Notes: a model not told the origin generated them from the sequence alone. DNA of 64,000 bases from Mytilus trossulus (GCF_036588685.1 NC_086379.1:74059727-74123726); one strand, 5' to 3'; positions 1-11,687 are shown, numbered from the stretch's first letter. Numbers and translations: made by a program.

Positions 1-59
1 TTGTGTGTTACTGGTATGAGTACAAACCGGTTGATATTGTTAATTCGATAGATCACATA

Positions 60-205
60 TGTGGAAAAGGGGACGGGGCGTAGTTACGACAATTGTAACA
101 TATCCGTCGTCATCTGTAAAATACATATCCAATACGGTCAAACAACTCGTGATGGCGTCCGTAAAATTTACGAAAGGATGATTGCAACTTCGCTACTTGG
201 AACTC
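60..205 (-). mobile_element. Reverse-transcriptase family fragment
   Basis: Reverse complement of the end of the RT-A coding region and its first noncoding bases (conserved in the copy at 36115-36810): the LRQFYGRHHELVDRYG part and the following GTCGTAACTAC. Decayed. Confidence 0.6.
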
Positions 206-839
206 GTCCAAAAAGAAGATAATTTTTATGTTTCATTTTGTTTTGCATGAAGAACAAACTGTTTCAGAGTATTTGATTAAACATAAATTGTTGCAACAAG
301 AAACCACTCTAATTGAAGTTGTTCTTTTTTCCAAATAATTTTGCTATATATTATACCGTTTACACTTTTAGGAAAATTTTATTGAATTTTGTAGCATCAG
401 TTTTAATACAGATTTATTCAGACGCTATAAGAGTAAAGAAAGGTATAAAAAGTACAAGATGTAATTGAAACCAATTGCTCTACACGCTGAAATTTCACCA
501 GATGTAAACATCATGATCATTTCGCAATTCAAGTTGTATTACGGAAAACCCAAAATAATGCTTATAATATAATTAAGATAAAAACAAAACTAAGAGATAA
601 AATTAGAATTGGAACAGTTTCATTTACCAGGATTGGTGATTCACAACGTTCTATGATAATGAATGGAATAAATAGTTACTGGCTTATTTTATCTATTCTT
701 TTGTTAGTCACTAAAAGGTAGAGAAAATGTTCAACTAAAATTTTCGATTGAAACTAATAAATAGTACAGTACACAATATGCTTCTAAATATTTTAAAATT
801 AGTTTCATAAGTAAAACCACCCTCTGAACTCTTTATTGT

Positions 840-960
840 ACTTTCACGAGCAACACGACGGGTGCAACATTAGAAGCAGGTTTTGCTAACCCTTCCGGTG
901 CACATGAGATCACCCACAGTTTTGGTGGGGTTCTTGGTGCAAATTTTTTTACCATGGAAA
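840..960 (+). mobile_element. RT-A 3' tail fragment
   Basis: Contains AGCAACACGACGGGTGC, AACCCTTCCGG and GAGATCACCC...TTTTGGTGGGGTT, the conserved tail seen after the RT-A copies. Confidence 0.7.
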
Positions 961-1270
961 CTGTCAGATAATTTTCAACCTTTAACTTGAATTTTCCCTT
1001 TGATATATTTTACCTCTCAATTAGAATTCACATATATCCAAGGACATTATATGATTTTTGTACAGTTTGGAATAAAAGTAATGTCGTTCAACGTTTCAAA
1101 TTTGGAGAATCTTTTATATAAAAAAAATGATAAATTTTCTACACTTTTCTTGTTTGAAGAAATAAAATTCGGCAGACCAGTTGCACATTATAAAATCTAC
1201 AAAAAATAAATTTTCAGTATGAAATAAAATATCACCTCTCAAAAAAATCTTTAAAACTGACATAATCACG

Positions 1271-2230
1271 ATGCTTGATTTCTTCATTGACAACATATTT
1301 GTTACGTTCGGAGGACGTGTTTTTCAACAGACCGTCGGCATTCAAATCGAAACCAATTGCGCCTTCTTCTTGTCCACTTATTTCTTTATTATTATGAGGC
1401 TGACTTCATACAGGAACTTACTTAGGAAGAAAGATAAGAAGCTAGCAATATCCTTTAACTCTACTTTCCGCTATATAGATTACGTTCTTTTACAAAATAA
1501 TTCAAAATTTGGTGACTGTGTCGAACGCATCTATCCCATCGAACTAAAAATATAAAAGATACAACAGATACAGGTAAGTCGGCCTCATATTTTTAATTAC
1601 ATCTATACCATGACTATGAGGGTAGGTTGAAAACAAAACAAATCGACAAAAGAGATGATTTCAGCTTTCCAATTGTGAACTTACCATATCTAAGTAGCAA
1701 CATTCCAGCAGCACCTGCATACGGGGTATATATCTCAGTCCCAATTGATACGATATTCTCGTGCTTGCATTTTCTATCATGATTTTCTTGATAGAGGGTT
1801 GCTGCTCACAAGGAAGCTATTAAACCAAGAGTGTCAATTGGTGAAGTTGAAATCATCCCTTTGTAAATTTTAAGGACGACATCACGAGTTGGTTGACCGT
1901 TATGGAATAACCGTTTCACAAATGATATCGGATATGTTCCTTACGTCGTAACTACAATCCCCTTCCCTTTCATGAATGTGACCTACCGAATTAGACTATT
2001 TACCGGATTTGTTATAACATAAGCAACACGACGGGCGCCAAATGTTATCTACTTTCCCTTCAGGAGCACCTGAGATCACCCCTAGTTTTTGGTGGGGTTT
2101 GTGTTGCTTATTCTTTAGTTTTCTATGTTGTGTCATGTATTCTATTGTTTGTCGGTTTGTCTTTTATTTTTTTCAGTTGTCAGTTTATTTTCGATTTATA
2201 AGGTCGACTTTCCCTCTGGTATCTTTCGTC
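1271..2230 (+). pseudogene. Broken RT-A retroelement copy with 3' tail
   Basis: Pieces in shifting frames: LDFFIDNIFVTFGGRVFQQT with a degenerate I-P-M-G-T-N-C-A block, then KRDDFSFPIVN, SSNIPAAPAYGVYIS and the HHELVDRYGITVSQMISDMF end. The noncoding tail follows, from GTCGTAACTACAATCCCC to TTTGGTATCTTTCGTCCC-like sequence. Frameshifts and stops rule out function. The family is a non-LTR or Penelope-like RT; I cannot assign the class. Confidence 0.75.
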
Positions 2231-2459
2231 CCTCTTTTATTGATGTATAACATGTATAAGTTAACTTTAATATAAAGTGCAGGTTTAGCTAGGCCAAATA
2301 ACTGAAAATTGTAAACACGAAAATAAACCCATATGCCCATAGACTATACAAATTTGACATTCTATTCGATTATTTATATTGTAATGTAATTTTTTTTTAA
2401 CGATAGGTAATACTTTTTACTTTACCTATGAATTCGACTGAAAAGCGTCATATGAGGTA

Positions 2460-2765
2460 GGGAAAATGCACCACTCTTAGCTTGGCTAGCAATAAAACCA
2501 GGTTAAACCCACCATTGTTTCTTAAAGTTCCCTGTTCATAGACAGTAATGTTATACTCAAATTGTTCATTTCTATGTATGATGGCGTTTGTTTTTGTAGC
2601 AGTACAGTGTTTCTGTTGTTCCGTTATTTTCCTCTTAACGTCGTGGTGTTTCCCGCGGTTTTGGTTTGTTACCCAGATTTGTTTTCGCTTAATCGATGTA
2701 TGACTATTGAACGGCGGTATATAACTGTTGCCTCTGTTAATGCATCAAGTAATATTCATTAATTT
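2460..2765 (+). repeat. Dispersed SINE-like repeat (family S1)
   Basis: Contains AAAACCAGGTTAAACCCACC, GTTATTTTCCTCTTAACGTC, TTTTGGTTTGTTACCC and GAACGGCGGTATATAACTGT. The same phrases recur at 8100-8350, 14085-14375 and, inverted, at 37960-38180. Confidence 0.6.
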
Positions 2766-3054
2766 GAAATCCCGTTTTTTTGGGAGGCAAATCAAAATAA
2801 GAAATGTCTCTGGGTCCTACTAGTTTTTACGGTATGCTCTTATAGTAAACGTTTAATTCATTGAAAAAGATAATCAGAAAACTTGGAGAAAAAATTAAGG
2901 TTTAAATTAAAAAGTTTTCAAATTATGTCAATAATGTTTTAACGATACAATTTGAGATTTGCCGTCAGACTACTACAGACTAAATACTTGTTCGCAGTTG
3001 GAGCATTTACAATACTACATTGATGCATTTAGGGATTAATCACATTTTACATTA

Positions 3055-3185
3055 AAAATTGTAAAATGCCTCTACCGAGTTAGATATATGACAGTTCGTT
3101 TGATTTTGTTAGTTTTTATTGACTCCCCCTTTCTAAAATTCCTTGTAGTTCTGTATTTTGGTACACTTTTTTTGGTTGCATGTCT
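3055..3185 (+). repeat. Degenerate S1-type repeat
   Basis: AAATGCCTCTACCGAGTTAG...ATGACAGTTCG is a diverged form of the CCTGTACCAAGTCAGGAAT...ATGACAGTT block. Confidence 0.4.
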
Positions 3186-4056
3186 TGTACCTGTCAGTCC
3201 GATTTATAGTAAGTAAATGGCGACTACAGAAAAATATCATCCGTCAGTAATAATTTGAGCTATTTATTAGTAACCAATAATATAAATGATTTATATTTGT
3301 ATATCTTTTTTTCTCATCCAATTCTGTAACAGTTGTTAGGGAATTTCCAAGACGTCACTAGTATTTAATTTCTTTTCGATTTGTGAGTTTGGGTTTTCCA
3401 GTGTTACTAACTATATATATAAATCCGCATATAACTTCGGTATTCTCGAAAAACATAACTTAACTGAAACTGATTTTTAGACATGACGATTTTTTATCAA
3501 TTAAACATGTGTGCAAAATAAAATTTCATGTAATGGCAAAGTATGAATAAATACAGACACAGCTTTAACGTGGTAATCATCAGTCAATTTGATAGATGTC
3601 AAGATGCATTTAAGCATTTCAGTGATAAAACGATTAGTTTTACAATATTCTCAACCTTGATAAAAATAAGATGCTTTATTTATTTAAAGAAGGTTTTTAT
3701 TAATCTTACTTAGGGATATCGTTTCTAATTGTTGAAGTGTTTGTTACTAGATCATGTAGATGTACTACAAGAAAGTGCTGTTCCAATACTTTTCACCGAA
3801 TGTAGGGTCGGTTGTCTCATTCTATCTTTTCCTTAAAATCAAAACAAAATGGGTGTTATACACTTTTTTCACTATGATTTCTCTACTGTTGAAGCATATG
3901 ACAAAAAGATCATAACATGACATTTTTCATATCGCATGTATTATCAGCTCTAGGTTCAATATCAGCGCAAGAGACGCATGTTATTATACACGTATGTTTT
4001 ACGTACATTTTGAAATAACAAGGATAATTTTTAAAGTTCATAGACTTTCTTTTTAG

Positions 4057-4162
4057 CTGCTGGTCCCAGAGTGAAATTTCGAAGAGCTCTAATAAGAGAG
4101 GACAGATATTCAATAACTATACTGAGAATGCGGATTTCATTGATTTACTCAACCAACATTCG
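4057..4162 (+). CDS. Wnt unit 1, N-terminal exon
   Basis: Between a TTTTTAG acceptor and a GTATGG donor lies an open frame of 35 codons after one phase-completing base, beginning C-W-S-Q and ending L-L-N-Q-H-S. The stretch NYTENADFIDLL resembles the matching exon of unit 2 (SNNTHNALFLTRL at 8532-8607). Both exons start in phase 2 and end in phase 0. In Wnts this region is the first helix, ahead of the ECQxQF motif. It is too short to recognise alone and is supported by the paralogous exon and the splice phase. The preceding signal-peptide exon was not found. Confidence 0.65.
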
Positions 4163-4676
4163 GTATGGTCTATTTTTCTTTCGTTTGTAAACGATAATTT
4201 TTTTGGCATCTTAACTAATCCGGCATACATGGACTTTTTTTCAAAGAATAACATAAACTTTGAAATTAGATTCAAAAGATTTCTATTTTAATAATTAATT
4301 AAAAGCTGTTCTTTTTTAACAATAATTTTTAAGAAGACGTTTACATTTTCTTGTTCGGAGCTTATCATTACTTAACTATTATGCTGTATGTTTAATGTCA
4401 TAATATTTCAACGTAAAATTGATGTACCATGTGTGCATGTTTGTTTCTTGTCAGTGATGATCGCTGGCAGATATGAGAATCCGAAATGATTCAATTTTCA
4501 AGAAAAGTAATTAAGAATGCATTTCTGCTTGTTGTTTATACGTTAAATTTTACGAAAAAATAATTTAAAGCTCGTAGAACACACTGTTTCTTAAATTTCA
4601 TATTTATTCTACACATTGCAAATCATTTGTTATTAAGCCGTTTATTTCATTACGATATGTGTTTTCTTTTATGCAG

Positions 4677-4803
4677 GTTAATGGAGAAATTTTACATGTC
4701 ATAGCCAATGGAACTTCAATAGCACAAGAAGAATGTCAATATCAGTTCGAATTCAGTACCTGGAATTGTCCAGTAAATATAGCATTGCTCGACAAAAATG
4801 ATT
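4677..4803 (+). CDS. Wnt unit 1, ECQYQF exon
   Basis: The exon lies between a TGCAG acceptor and a GTGAGT donor: 127 bases, starting in phase 0 and ending in phase 1. It encodes IANGTSIAQEECQYQF followed shortly by TWNCP. This is the hallmark Wnt block (G-A-x-x-A-x-x-ECQxQFxxxRWNC), with two of the conserved cysteines. The matching exon of unit 2 is 10252-10384. The usual arginines before WNC are replaced (S-T-W-N-C), which is a sign of divergence. Confidence 0.88.
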
Positions 4804-4839
4804 GTGAGTTAATACAAAATTGTAAAATGTAAAATCACA

Positions 4840-5065
4840 AAAAAATCCGCGTAAAAAAAAAACGGAAAATCCCTTTTCAAATGGAAAAATCAAAAGCTCA
4901 AATACATCAAACGAATTGATTACAACTTTCATACTCCTGACTTGGTACAGGAATTAATTAATGTAATAATGGTGGGTTTAACCTGGTTATCTAGCTACCT
5001 AGGCATCTCACTTGTATAACAGTTGCAACAAATTTCATTATATTGTCAACGTTTTGTGAACAAAA
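4840..5065 (-). repeat. S1-type repeat in a Wnt intron
   Basis: ATACATCAAACGAATTGATT, TCCTGACTTGGTACAGGA, GGTGGGTTTAACCTGGTT and CACTTGTATAACAGTTGCA are the reverse complement of the family. Confidence 0.6.
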
Positions 5066-6238
5066 TAAACAGACATAATAGGTAAACATTGTCAAAAATA
5101 GGGCTACAACAGTCGACGTTTTGTAATAATCTTAATGACTAAAAATGTATGTCACAAATCTCATACACAATTCAAACCTAAAATAAACAATGCGTATCGA
5201 ACTGTTTAATACAGTGTGGAACTTTTGTAAAGCACAACAAGATTTGATGTTCACTTATGCCAACAGCTTAAAGGACTATTTGATAGGTTCTAACACTTTT
5301 GTGTTCATTAGATATATGTAGATTATGGGCTGCTGTTTCGTTTAAAAAATACATTACATCTCATTTTAAATATTTTTATATTTGACTGTAATACATTATC
5401 AATAAGTTCACACCCAAAAGCAAGGATATAATAAAATGAAACGGAACAAGAAGATAACAGAGTGAAACCTATATGATGTTATGTTTTGCTGATTTATAGT
5501 TTTTAATCATTATAATTTTCACTTGTTTAACTGTTGTTTGAAATTAAACATTCGGTAGGTGAAACACGAAAAGAATTTGAATATTTTCAATGTTTCAAAA
5601 TATAATAGACACATTTATTATTTTAACTATTACTATCCAGTCAATAATGGAGGACCGAATGACCGAATGTTGATCTCTGAGTTTCTTTTTGTTTCATGGT
5701 GTTGGTTTACTTTCTCATTGATGTAAACCACGTACAAGATTTTATCATAAACTTTTTCTCAAAATATTGAATTATTGAGTCTGTATATATTCAAATATCT
5801 TTTTTTTTCCTTTACCCATATTCATATTCGGAATGTTCGGGTACCATCTTAAACATTCATTGGTGTTCTAGTGATATATGCAAACCGTGTGCTTGAGAGG
5901 ATTGTTGTCCATGAAAAAAAATGTGTCATGATTTTGAGCTAAACAAAAACCTTGAATGATTGATTGACAGGTTGTTTGTTTTTGTGTTGACAACTTTTCG
6001 TTGGTGGAGGGAGGCGGAGTACCGTTTCCCAAATGTAATGTTCTCATATATTAAAGTTATATACTTATATGTGTGATAATAATGTTTTCTAGATATAATA
6101 ATCCAGATATAAAACATAACACCATTGGAACACTAACATATACATCACCACTTTAAACCCGGTCTGCTCATATAAGACCCGGCTTATGATTTATTCTCTA
6201 GACGCGGATTAATTGTACACAATACATTTTTATTACAG

Positions 6239-6355
6239 CTAGGAGGGAGGCGTCTTTTGTCCAAGCAATCACGGCAGCTGGACTCGTGTATGCCGTGACG
6301 ATGTATTGTAGGTCAGAGGATCAGACATTATGTACATGTGATCATACAAAACGGG
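6239..6355 (+). CDS. Wnt unit 1, AITAAG exon
   Basis: Bounded by TTACAG and GGTAAG, phase 1 to phase 1. It encodes S-R-R-E-A-S-F-V-Q-A-I-T-A-A-G, then a YC..CTC cysteine pattern. This is the Wnt block T-R-E-x-A-F-x-x-A-I-x-A-A-G followed by C-x-x-G-x-x-x-x-C-x-C. Roughly half of its residues match unit 2 exon 11565-11687. A retroelement tail starts about 15 bases after the donor. Confidence 0.9.
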
Positions 6356-6369
6356 GTAAGATAGTTGTA

Positions 6370-6770
6370 AAGAAAAAAAGATACCAAAGGGACATTCAAA
6401 CTCAAAAATAAACTGACAACGCCATTGCTACAAAAAGAAACAGACAAAAAAAACAGTACAAAAACACAACGGAGAAAACTTAAGACTAGGCAATACGAAC
6501 TCTTCCAAAAACTGGAGATGATATTAGGTGCCCGGAAGGGTAAGCAGATCCTGATCAATATCTGGCACTCGTTGTGTTGTTCATGTTAATACAAATCCTG
6601 TAATAATTCGAATTCAGTAGGTCACATTTGGGGGAGGGGACTGGATCGTAGTTACGACAATTGGAACATATCCGATATTCTATGTGACACATGTGACATG
6701 GATATTCCATAACTGTCAACCAACTCGAGTCGTGATGGCGATCGTGAAATTTACGCTGCAAAATTTACGT
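6370..6770 (-). mobile_element. RT-A 3' end inside a Wnt intron
   Basis: Starts with GATACCAAAGGGAC (complement of the tail end), then AACTGACAACGCCATTGC, the GGTGATCTCAGG-like block and GTAGTTACGACAATTGGAAC. It ends in the RT C-terminal codons. It fills most of the 610-base intron. Confidence 0.7.
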
Positions 6771-6965
6771 AAAATTGTAAGTGCTTCCAAATCTTAACTA
6801 AAAAAAAACACACCTTGATGTTTTTAAGTATGGGTTCCATCACAGCGCAACGAAAGAATAAATCTTATTTTATCACAATAAAGCTTTTTTTACAAAAAGC
6901 AACCCATGTTCATACTCTATTTTATTACAATGAAGCTTTGACTATGAGAAAGTATATTTCTATAG

Positions 6966-7111
6966 GAGAACAATCGGGAATGGTTTGGGGAAGATGTAGT
7001 GATAACATAAATTTCGGGATGAAGTTTTCAGAGCGGTTACTGAACAAGTTGGACCCTGGAAATGATGCAAATTCAGCTATGCGACGGCATAATTATAAAG
7101 TCGGACTACGG
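6966..7111 (+). CDS. Wnt unit 1, WGRCSDN exon
   Basis: Acceptor TCTATAG, donor GTGAGT, phase 1 to phase 0. It encodes VWGRCSDNINFGMKFSERLL and ends MRRHNYKVGLR. This matches the Wnt signature W-G-G-C-S-D-N-I-x-[FY]-G and the following M-x-x-H-N-x-x-x-G-R block. The second glycine of WGGC is arginine. The unit 2 counterpart is 12265-12419 (WDGCSNKIKFG). Confidence 0.9.
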
Positions 7112-7446
7112 GTGAGTAAAACTATATATATCGAAAACCGAATCGACGGTTGAAAGCGCTAATAGTTATTTTGTAATTCTTTGTGTTTCCGTAGTTGAAG
7201 AAAACCAACGTCAACACATACAACCAAAAGTATCGACATAATTTTTTTAAATCGTTTAAAGTAGTTAGCTATTAACACAATGATATAAAACAAGATAATG
7301 GTAAAGGGACTGAAGCTCAATAATAAAACAATATATTTCGTTGACTTTAATAATTGATATGAGTATATTCATGTATCATTAAATTTGCTGTCTATATTTT
7401 TTTTAAACAATTTACCAACATCTTATATATCATTGATATTCATTAG

Positions 7447-7723
7447 GCAGTGTTACGGGGTGCAAAATTGGACTGTGTATGCCCTGGTATTAATAAAAGC
7501 TGTGCAACCATGAGAGTATGCTGGAAACAAGTTTCCACTTTCCGTGAAATTGGAACTTTCTTGAAAAAACTTTATGGACATGCACAATATGTTAAATATA
7601 TGGACAAACAGCTTTGGTTTGAATATTTTGGAGTAACTCGTGAATTGGTTTTAAGGAAAGAATTAGCATACTTACAGATTTCAACTGATAGTATTTACAT
7701 ACCACCAATCTACAAAAACAAAG
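7447..7723 (+). CDS. Wnt unit 1, acyl-hairpin exon lacking the lipid serine
   Basis: Acceptor CATTAG, donor AAG|GTAAGC, phase 0 to phase 1. It encodes C-V-C-P-G-I-N-K-S-C, then VCWKQVSTFREIGTFLKKLY, a clear match to the Wnt lipid-thumb hairpin and the helix after it. Canonical Wnts read C-K-C-H-G-x-S-G-S-C, where the first serine is palmitoleoylated; here that position is asparagine. The part equivalent to S-P-D-Y-C reads S-T-D-S-I-Y, so that cysteine is lost too. If not spliced, the frame runs 29 bases further to TAA at 7750-7752, with AATAAA at 7809. If spliced, it continues in frame into 7956-8019. The C-terminal cysteine-rich domain is absent in either model. Confidence 0.85.
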
Positions 7724-7808
7724 GTAAGCAGTGGATAATGTATTATAAGTAATCTCCAAAAATCATTTTAAGATCACATTCCATTTTCTTTTAATCTGTT
7801 TTCTTCTT

Positions 7809-7814
7809 AATAAA
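7809..7814 (+). promoter_or_regulatory. AATAAA, possible poly(A) signal for unit 1 alone
   Basis: The hexamer lies 57 bases after the in-frame stop at 7750-7752. It would allow unit 1 to end as a separate transcript. In DNA this AT-rich, such hexamers are common by chance. Confidence 0.35.
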
Positions 7815-7955
7815 TTTCCACCAGGTTAATTAGATTTTAATGGCAAGCTTAATTCATTTATTACGTTCATAAGGTAAATCCATCGATAGTTAGTTTAAAA
7901 ATTACATCTTGTTTTGTACTTGTTCTCCTTCTATTTTATCATTTTTCTATTGCAG

Positions 7956-8019
7956 CAATGTTAAAGATATACCAAAATCTTGTAAAGATGTTGAGGATTG
8001 TTAAGTTGACAGATCACTG
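7956..8019 (+). CDS. Linker or first exon of Wnt unit 2
   Basis: After TTGCAG, CA completes the codon left open at 7723 (giving Ala) and the frame then reads ATG TTA AAG (7958 onward) through 20 codons to TG|GTAAAT. The split TGG codon is completed by the first base of the next exon at 8532. The frame therefore fits on both sides. As a free N-terminus it would read MLKIYQNLVKMLRIVKLTDH, which has charged residues throughout and is a poor signal peptide; this favours an internal linker. In another frame the same bases read NVKDIPKSC up to a stop, weakly like a Wnt C-terminus; a phase-2 donor at 7749 would use it. Confidence 0.5.
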
Positions 8020-8099
8020 GTAAATTACCCTATATATATATTCCTGATACATATGATGATCAAATTCACATGTAAATTATCCGATTTATATTTAAGTGT

Positions 8100-8350
8100 C
8101 ACGGTACTTTTCTATCCCAACTTCATGTATTTGGTTTTGGTGTTATAGTTGTTATTCTTATCGGATTTGTCTATTGCTTATTCCGTCTCTGTGTGTGTTC
8201 CATTTTAATGTTGTGTCGTTGTTTTCCTCTTATATTTAATACGTCTCCCTCAGTTTTAGTTTGTTACCCCGATTTTGTATTTTGTCCATATATTTATGTT
8301 TTGAACAGCGGTATACTACTGTTGCCTTTATTTGCTTGTCTATTTCCTAG
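8100..8350 (+). repeat. S1 repeat between Wnt exons
   Basis: GTTGTTTTCCTCTTATATTT, TTTTAGTTTGTTACCCCG and GAACAGCGGTATACTACTGT match the other copies. It lies between exons 8019 and 8532. Confidence 0.6.
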
Positions 8351-8531
8351 ATTTTTGAGTACTTTCAATGGTTTATAAAAATGTTTTGAATTTCATATGA
8401 TATGGAATACTGTTTCTCTATGAAATATCATCTTGTTTCATTTTTCCCGTTAAAGAAATAAATAATAAACTATGCGAAACTTGTTTCATTACTTTTTCAA
8501 TGTATTGCGACAAACAACTTTATATTTCCAG

Positions 8532-8607
8532 GTTATTCGACCCGGTTACATATCAACTTATGACATCTAATAATACCCACAATGCATTATTTCTCACAAG
8601 ACTCCAG
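8532..8607 (+). CDS. Wnt unit 2, N-terminal exon (GC donor)
   Basis: Acceptor TTTCCAG. The frame (phase 2 to phase 0) encodes LFDPVTYQLM, then SNNTHNALFLTRLQ, which resembles the Wnt first helix and unit 1 exon 4057-4162. The donor is CAG|GCAAGT, a GC-AG intron with an otherwise ideal consensus. It is supported by phase and paralogy rather than by strong motifs. Confidence 0.62.
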
Positions 8608-9476
8608 GCAAGTACTAATCAAAGTAAAGTCATAAAAAAAACATCCATTTAAATGTAAAAACTTTAAACTTCAATCAGATGAAAGCTTAAGTATTGTTTT
8701 TAAAATTCTCTTTTCTACTGGATTTAAAAAAAAAGAAACGGAATGAGTTGCATATCCTGCATGGCACTAAGTATCGAGGTATATATGTACAGACAATAGA
8801 TTGTATTCCATAAAACAAAGACCACAGTTCGGGCCCTTTAAAGGATTCAATGTGTCGTTATCTCCTAAATGTTTGCTTGTATAAACAGTTAATTCTACGT
8901 TTCATATATACGATATTGTTCACAGATGCAGTTTTTATTCTTCTTATTTTTAATACTTTTCAATAATAAGACTTGAGGATCTACATATACTAAGGGATAC
9001 TTAATTATTTGGTAAAAAAAAATTAGTTTGTTATAATTAAACCAGAACCATACCATTCAAACCATTTAAAGGATACTAAAAATATTAATAGATAACTGAA
9101 ATTATTACAAAATCATTTGTTTAAGTTTATGTTAATTTTATTAATTTGACGTTTTGAGAAAACATTTATCTTCAGTTATTCTTAAAAGCATTGGGTAACT
9201 TTATTGTCAGCATCTACGGGAAATTCCAGCTATTGTTATCTCTTTAAAAAAATCTTTAAATTTTTTTTAATAGATTTTATCGTATGAAAACGACATATTG
9301 AAATAAACATGAGAAGGATACAGGATTTCTGCATCTACATCTTAGTGAAACGATTCATGAAGAACTCATAAACAGATTTGTTTAATGTCTGCAACTTTTA
9401 ATGGAGTATTTGAATGATTTTTTTTTAAATATCATTTAAAGGTTTTCGAATAGATGTAAGATGTGATTTTTGAGAT

Positions 9477-9494
9477 CCCCCCCCCCCCCCCCCC
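9477..9494 (+). repeat. Poly(C) run of 18
   Basis: Uninterrupted C tract in an intron. The rest of the 8608-10251 intron has only AT-rich sequence and the S1 piece near 10080. Confidence 0.95.
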
Positions 9495-10079
9495 GGATTT
9501 ACCAAAACAAAACCATGGACTTTGCGCTTTCATATTATGATTATTATATATCTATTCTCCAACTCCTCCTTAACCAGTAAATGAATTTTAATTTCAATGA
9601 TTCATGGCATACCTTCCATTTCATTTGTTGATAAAAAAAAAATGGCAATTGCTTAATTAGGTTTCAAATTAGTATCTGCGACCCCTCTTAAACCATTAAT
9701 TGTAATTTGAAACATTCTCAAATCTTAACCATATAATGCTATTGTACACCTTCTGTTTTTTTTTTTTTTTTATCTCAATTTATGTTTGGTTCTCCTTACC
9801 AAAACATTGTCTATGCAAGGGGTGGTATTATTTTGTAATCTTTGCTCACATAACTCATAGTTTCATATTTATTTATTACTATTGAATATAAATTCAAATG
9901 TTTGTTCTATTTTCATATTAAGTTGTTTTGTTCCTTTCGAATGTATATTCACTCTTTATCAATACTATTGCAGTTTGATTAGAAATCCATAAGAACTTCT
10001 TCACATTCATAAGTAAAGTAAAATAACTCTTATGAATCACATTCAATAAAACTAGGTTTAATCTACGTCTCTCTACATT

Positions 10080-10200
10080 CGAAAATGCCTGTACCAAGTC
10101 AAAAATATGACAGTTGTTTTATGGGTTTTGTCAAGTGATAAGGGACTTTCCGATTTGATTTTATTCTGAGTTCAGTTATTTTGTGATTTTAGTTTTATGA
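10080..10200 (+). repeat. S1-type repeat
   Basis: GCCTGTACCAAGTCAAAAAT, ATGACAGTTGTTTTATGGG and GGACTTTCCGATTTGATTTT match the blocks at 34625 and 57990. Confidence 0.6.
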
Positions 10201-10251
10201 CACATATTTCAAGAAACACGTAAATCTTATTTCAAACAATTTTTTTTATAG

Positions 10252-10384
10252 ATTCTGTCAAAGAATCATATTTTGCGTAGTATAAGACGTGACACTTCAG
10301 CAGCACAGGAAGAATGTCAGTATCAATTTAAATGGGAAAGATGGAACTGCCCCGAAAACAAAGCAACAATAAGTCAAGAATTCG
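10252..10384 (+). CDS. Wnt unit 2, ECQYQF exon
   Basis: Acceptor TTTATAG, donor GGTTAG, phase 0 to phase 1. It encodes R-R-D-T-S-A-A-Q-E-E-C-Q-Y-Q-F-K, then E-R-W-N-C-P. It is closer to the Wnt consensus than unit 1, because the arginine before WNC is kept. Confidence 0.9.
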
Positions 10385-11334
10385 GTTAGTTGTGTTTTGC
10401 TGCACATGCTAATTAAGCCATTTGTTTGCTTTCTTACTATAGAAAACCCTAACTGTTATACATAAGTGCTTGTCATTATACTTACAACTTAAAGCAGAAT
10501 GTATTTTGATGTTTTGAAGATTAAGAAATAATATCTGCTACAGAAAATTGAGATGTGCGGCATATATGACAGAGCAATTTATATTGGGTTTTTTTCGAGA
10601 TATCAAAAAGATCTTTTCAAATTGAATATTCCTGGTCAAAATTTGACGTTTTAGATTTGCAATTCGAATCGAAATTTCGTTAAGAGCAAGATTATGATGG
10701 CTTCCAATAAAATGAAACTTTTCTTCATTGCAACACATCACGGTGCGAAGATATTGCATTCTTAAAATAGTCATGCTATCAGTGAAATGAGTAGGTAACA
10801 GATATCGGTTATCATTGGTTGCCTTAAAATTTAGGATAAATTCCATTGGCTAGAATCATATGTAGAATTGGGAACATGTTAAGGACAGAATATATAAAAT
10901 TCGAATATCAATCAGCATGGGTATTTAAGATCTGCTGTGATACTTGGTCATGGAATAAGTTTGCCTTTACTGATTTACATTGCTATACAATTTTGCGTCA
11001 AGCTCATATTGATTAAGAAAAGGGAATCATATATTTACAAGTTTCGGATTGTCTATCTGACTATATATGCATGTACATCAACACCAAAAATGCATATTTT
11101 TAAAATCCAAAGAAAATATTGATTCACCAATACCAACAACTGTGAATATTGTAGTACATGTATCCAACCATACTAGATCTTGTGCATTCCTAATGTCCAG
11201 CAGAATTATGAAAGAATTTGTTTAACAAATTTGAGTTTTTGTAGACAGGCTTATTATACCACATTTGTGTATATGTAAAAAGAAGATATAACACCTTTTC
11301 CACACAAACCACATCTCACTTGACCATAAGATAC

Positions 11335-11475
11335 AGCGAAGAAAAAAATCACAAAAGTACTGAACTCAGAGAAAATTATGAAAGGAAAGTCCCTAATCAA
11401 ATGGCAAAATTATAAGCTCAAAAACATCAAACATATGGATAACAAGTGAGGCACTCCTAAGTTTTAAGAAAATTT
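11335..11475 (-). repeat. S1-type repeat
   Basis: AAAAATCACAAAAGTACTGAACTC, GGAAAGTCCCTAATCAAATG and AAAACATCAAAC are the complement of the same family. Confidence 0.5.
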
Positions 11476-11564
11476 AAACTTATATGGAAATCATATGTTT
11501 TTGATTAATTAAACTTATCTTGCATTTAAATCGCCAAAAATACTTTTGTCTATTTTTGTTTCAG

Positions 11565-11687
11565 CCACCAGAGAGGCTGCTTTTGTGCAAGCAATCACTG
11601 CAGCTGGTGTAATTCACGAAATTGCAAAAATGTGCAGCTCTGGAAACGAAAAGTTCTGTTCATGTGAGATCACAAAATATAAACAAG
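11565..11687 (+). CDS. Wnt unit 2, AITAAG exon
   Basis: Acceptor TTTCAG, donor AAG|GTATAG, phase 1 to phase 1. It encodes ATREAAFVQAITAAGVIHEI, then C-S-S-G-N-E-K-F-C-S-C-E, a textbook Wnt block. Confidence 0.92.

Noticed and set aside
2042..2275. Hydrophobic 77-codon frame
   Set aside because: Lies in the noncoding 3' tail of the RT-A element and recurs in other tails in either strand.
3917..4003. ATG with a hydrophobic start (MTFFISHVLSALGSISAQ) just upstream of the first Wnt exon, considered as signal peptide
   Set aside because: No donor in the needed phase 2 except a weak one at 4003, which would leave a 54-base intron; not supportable.
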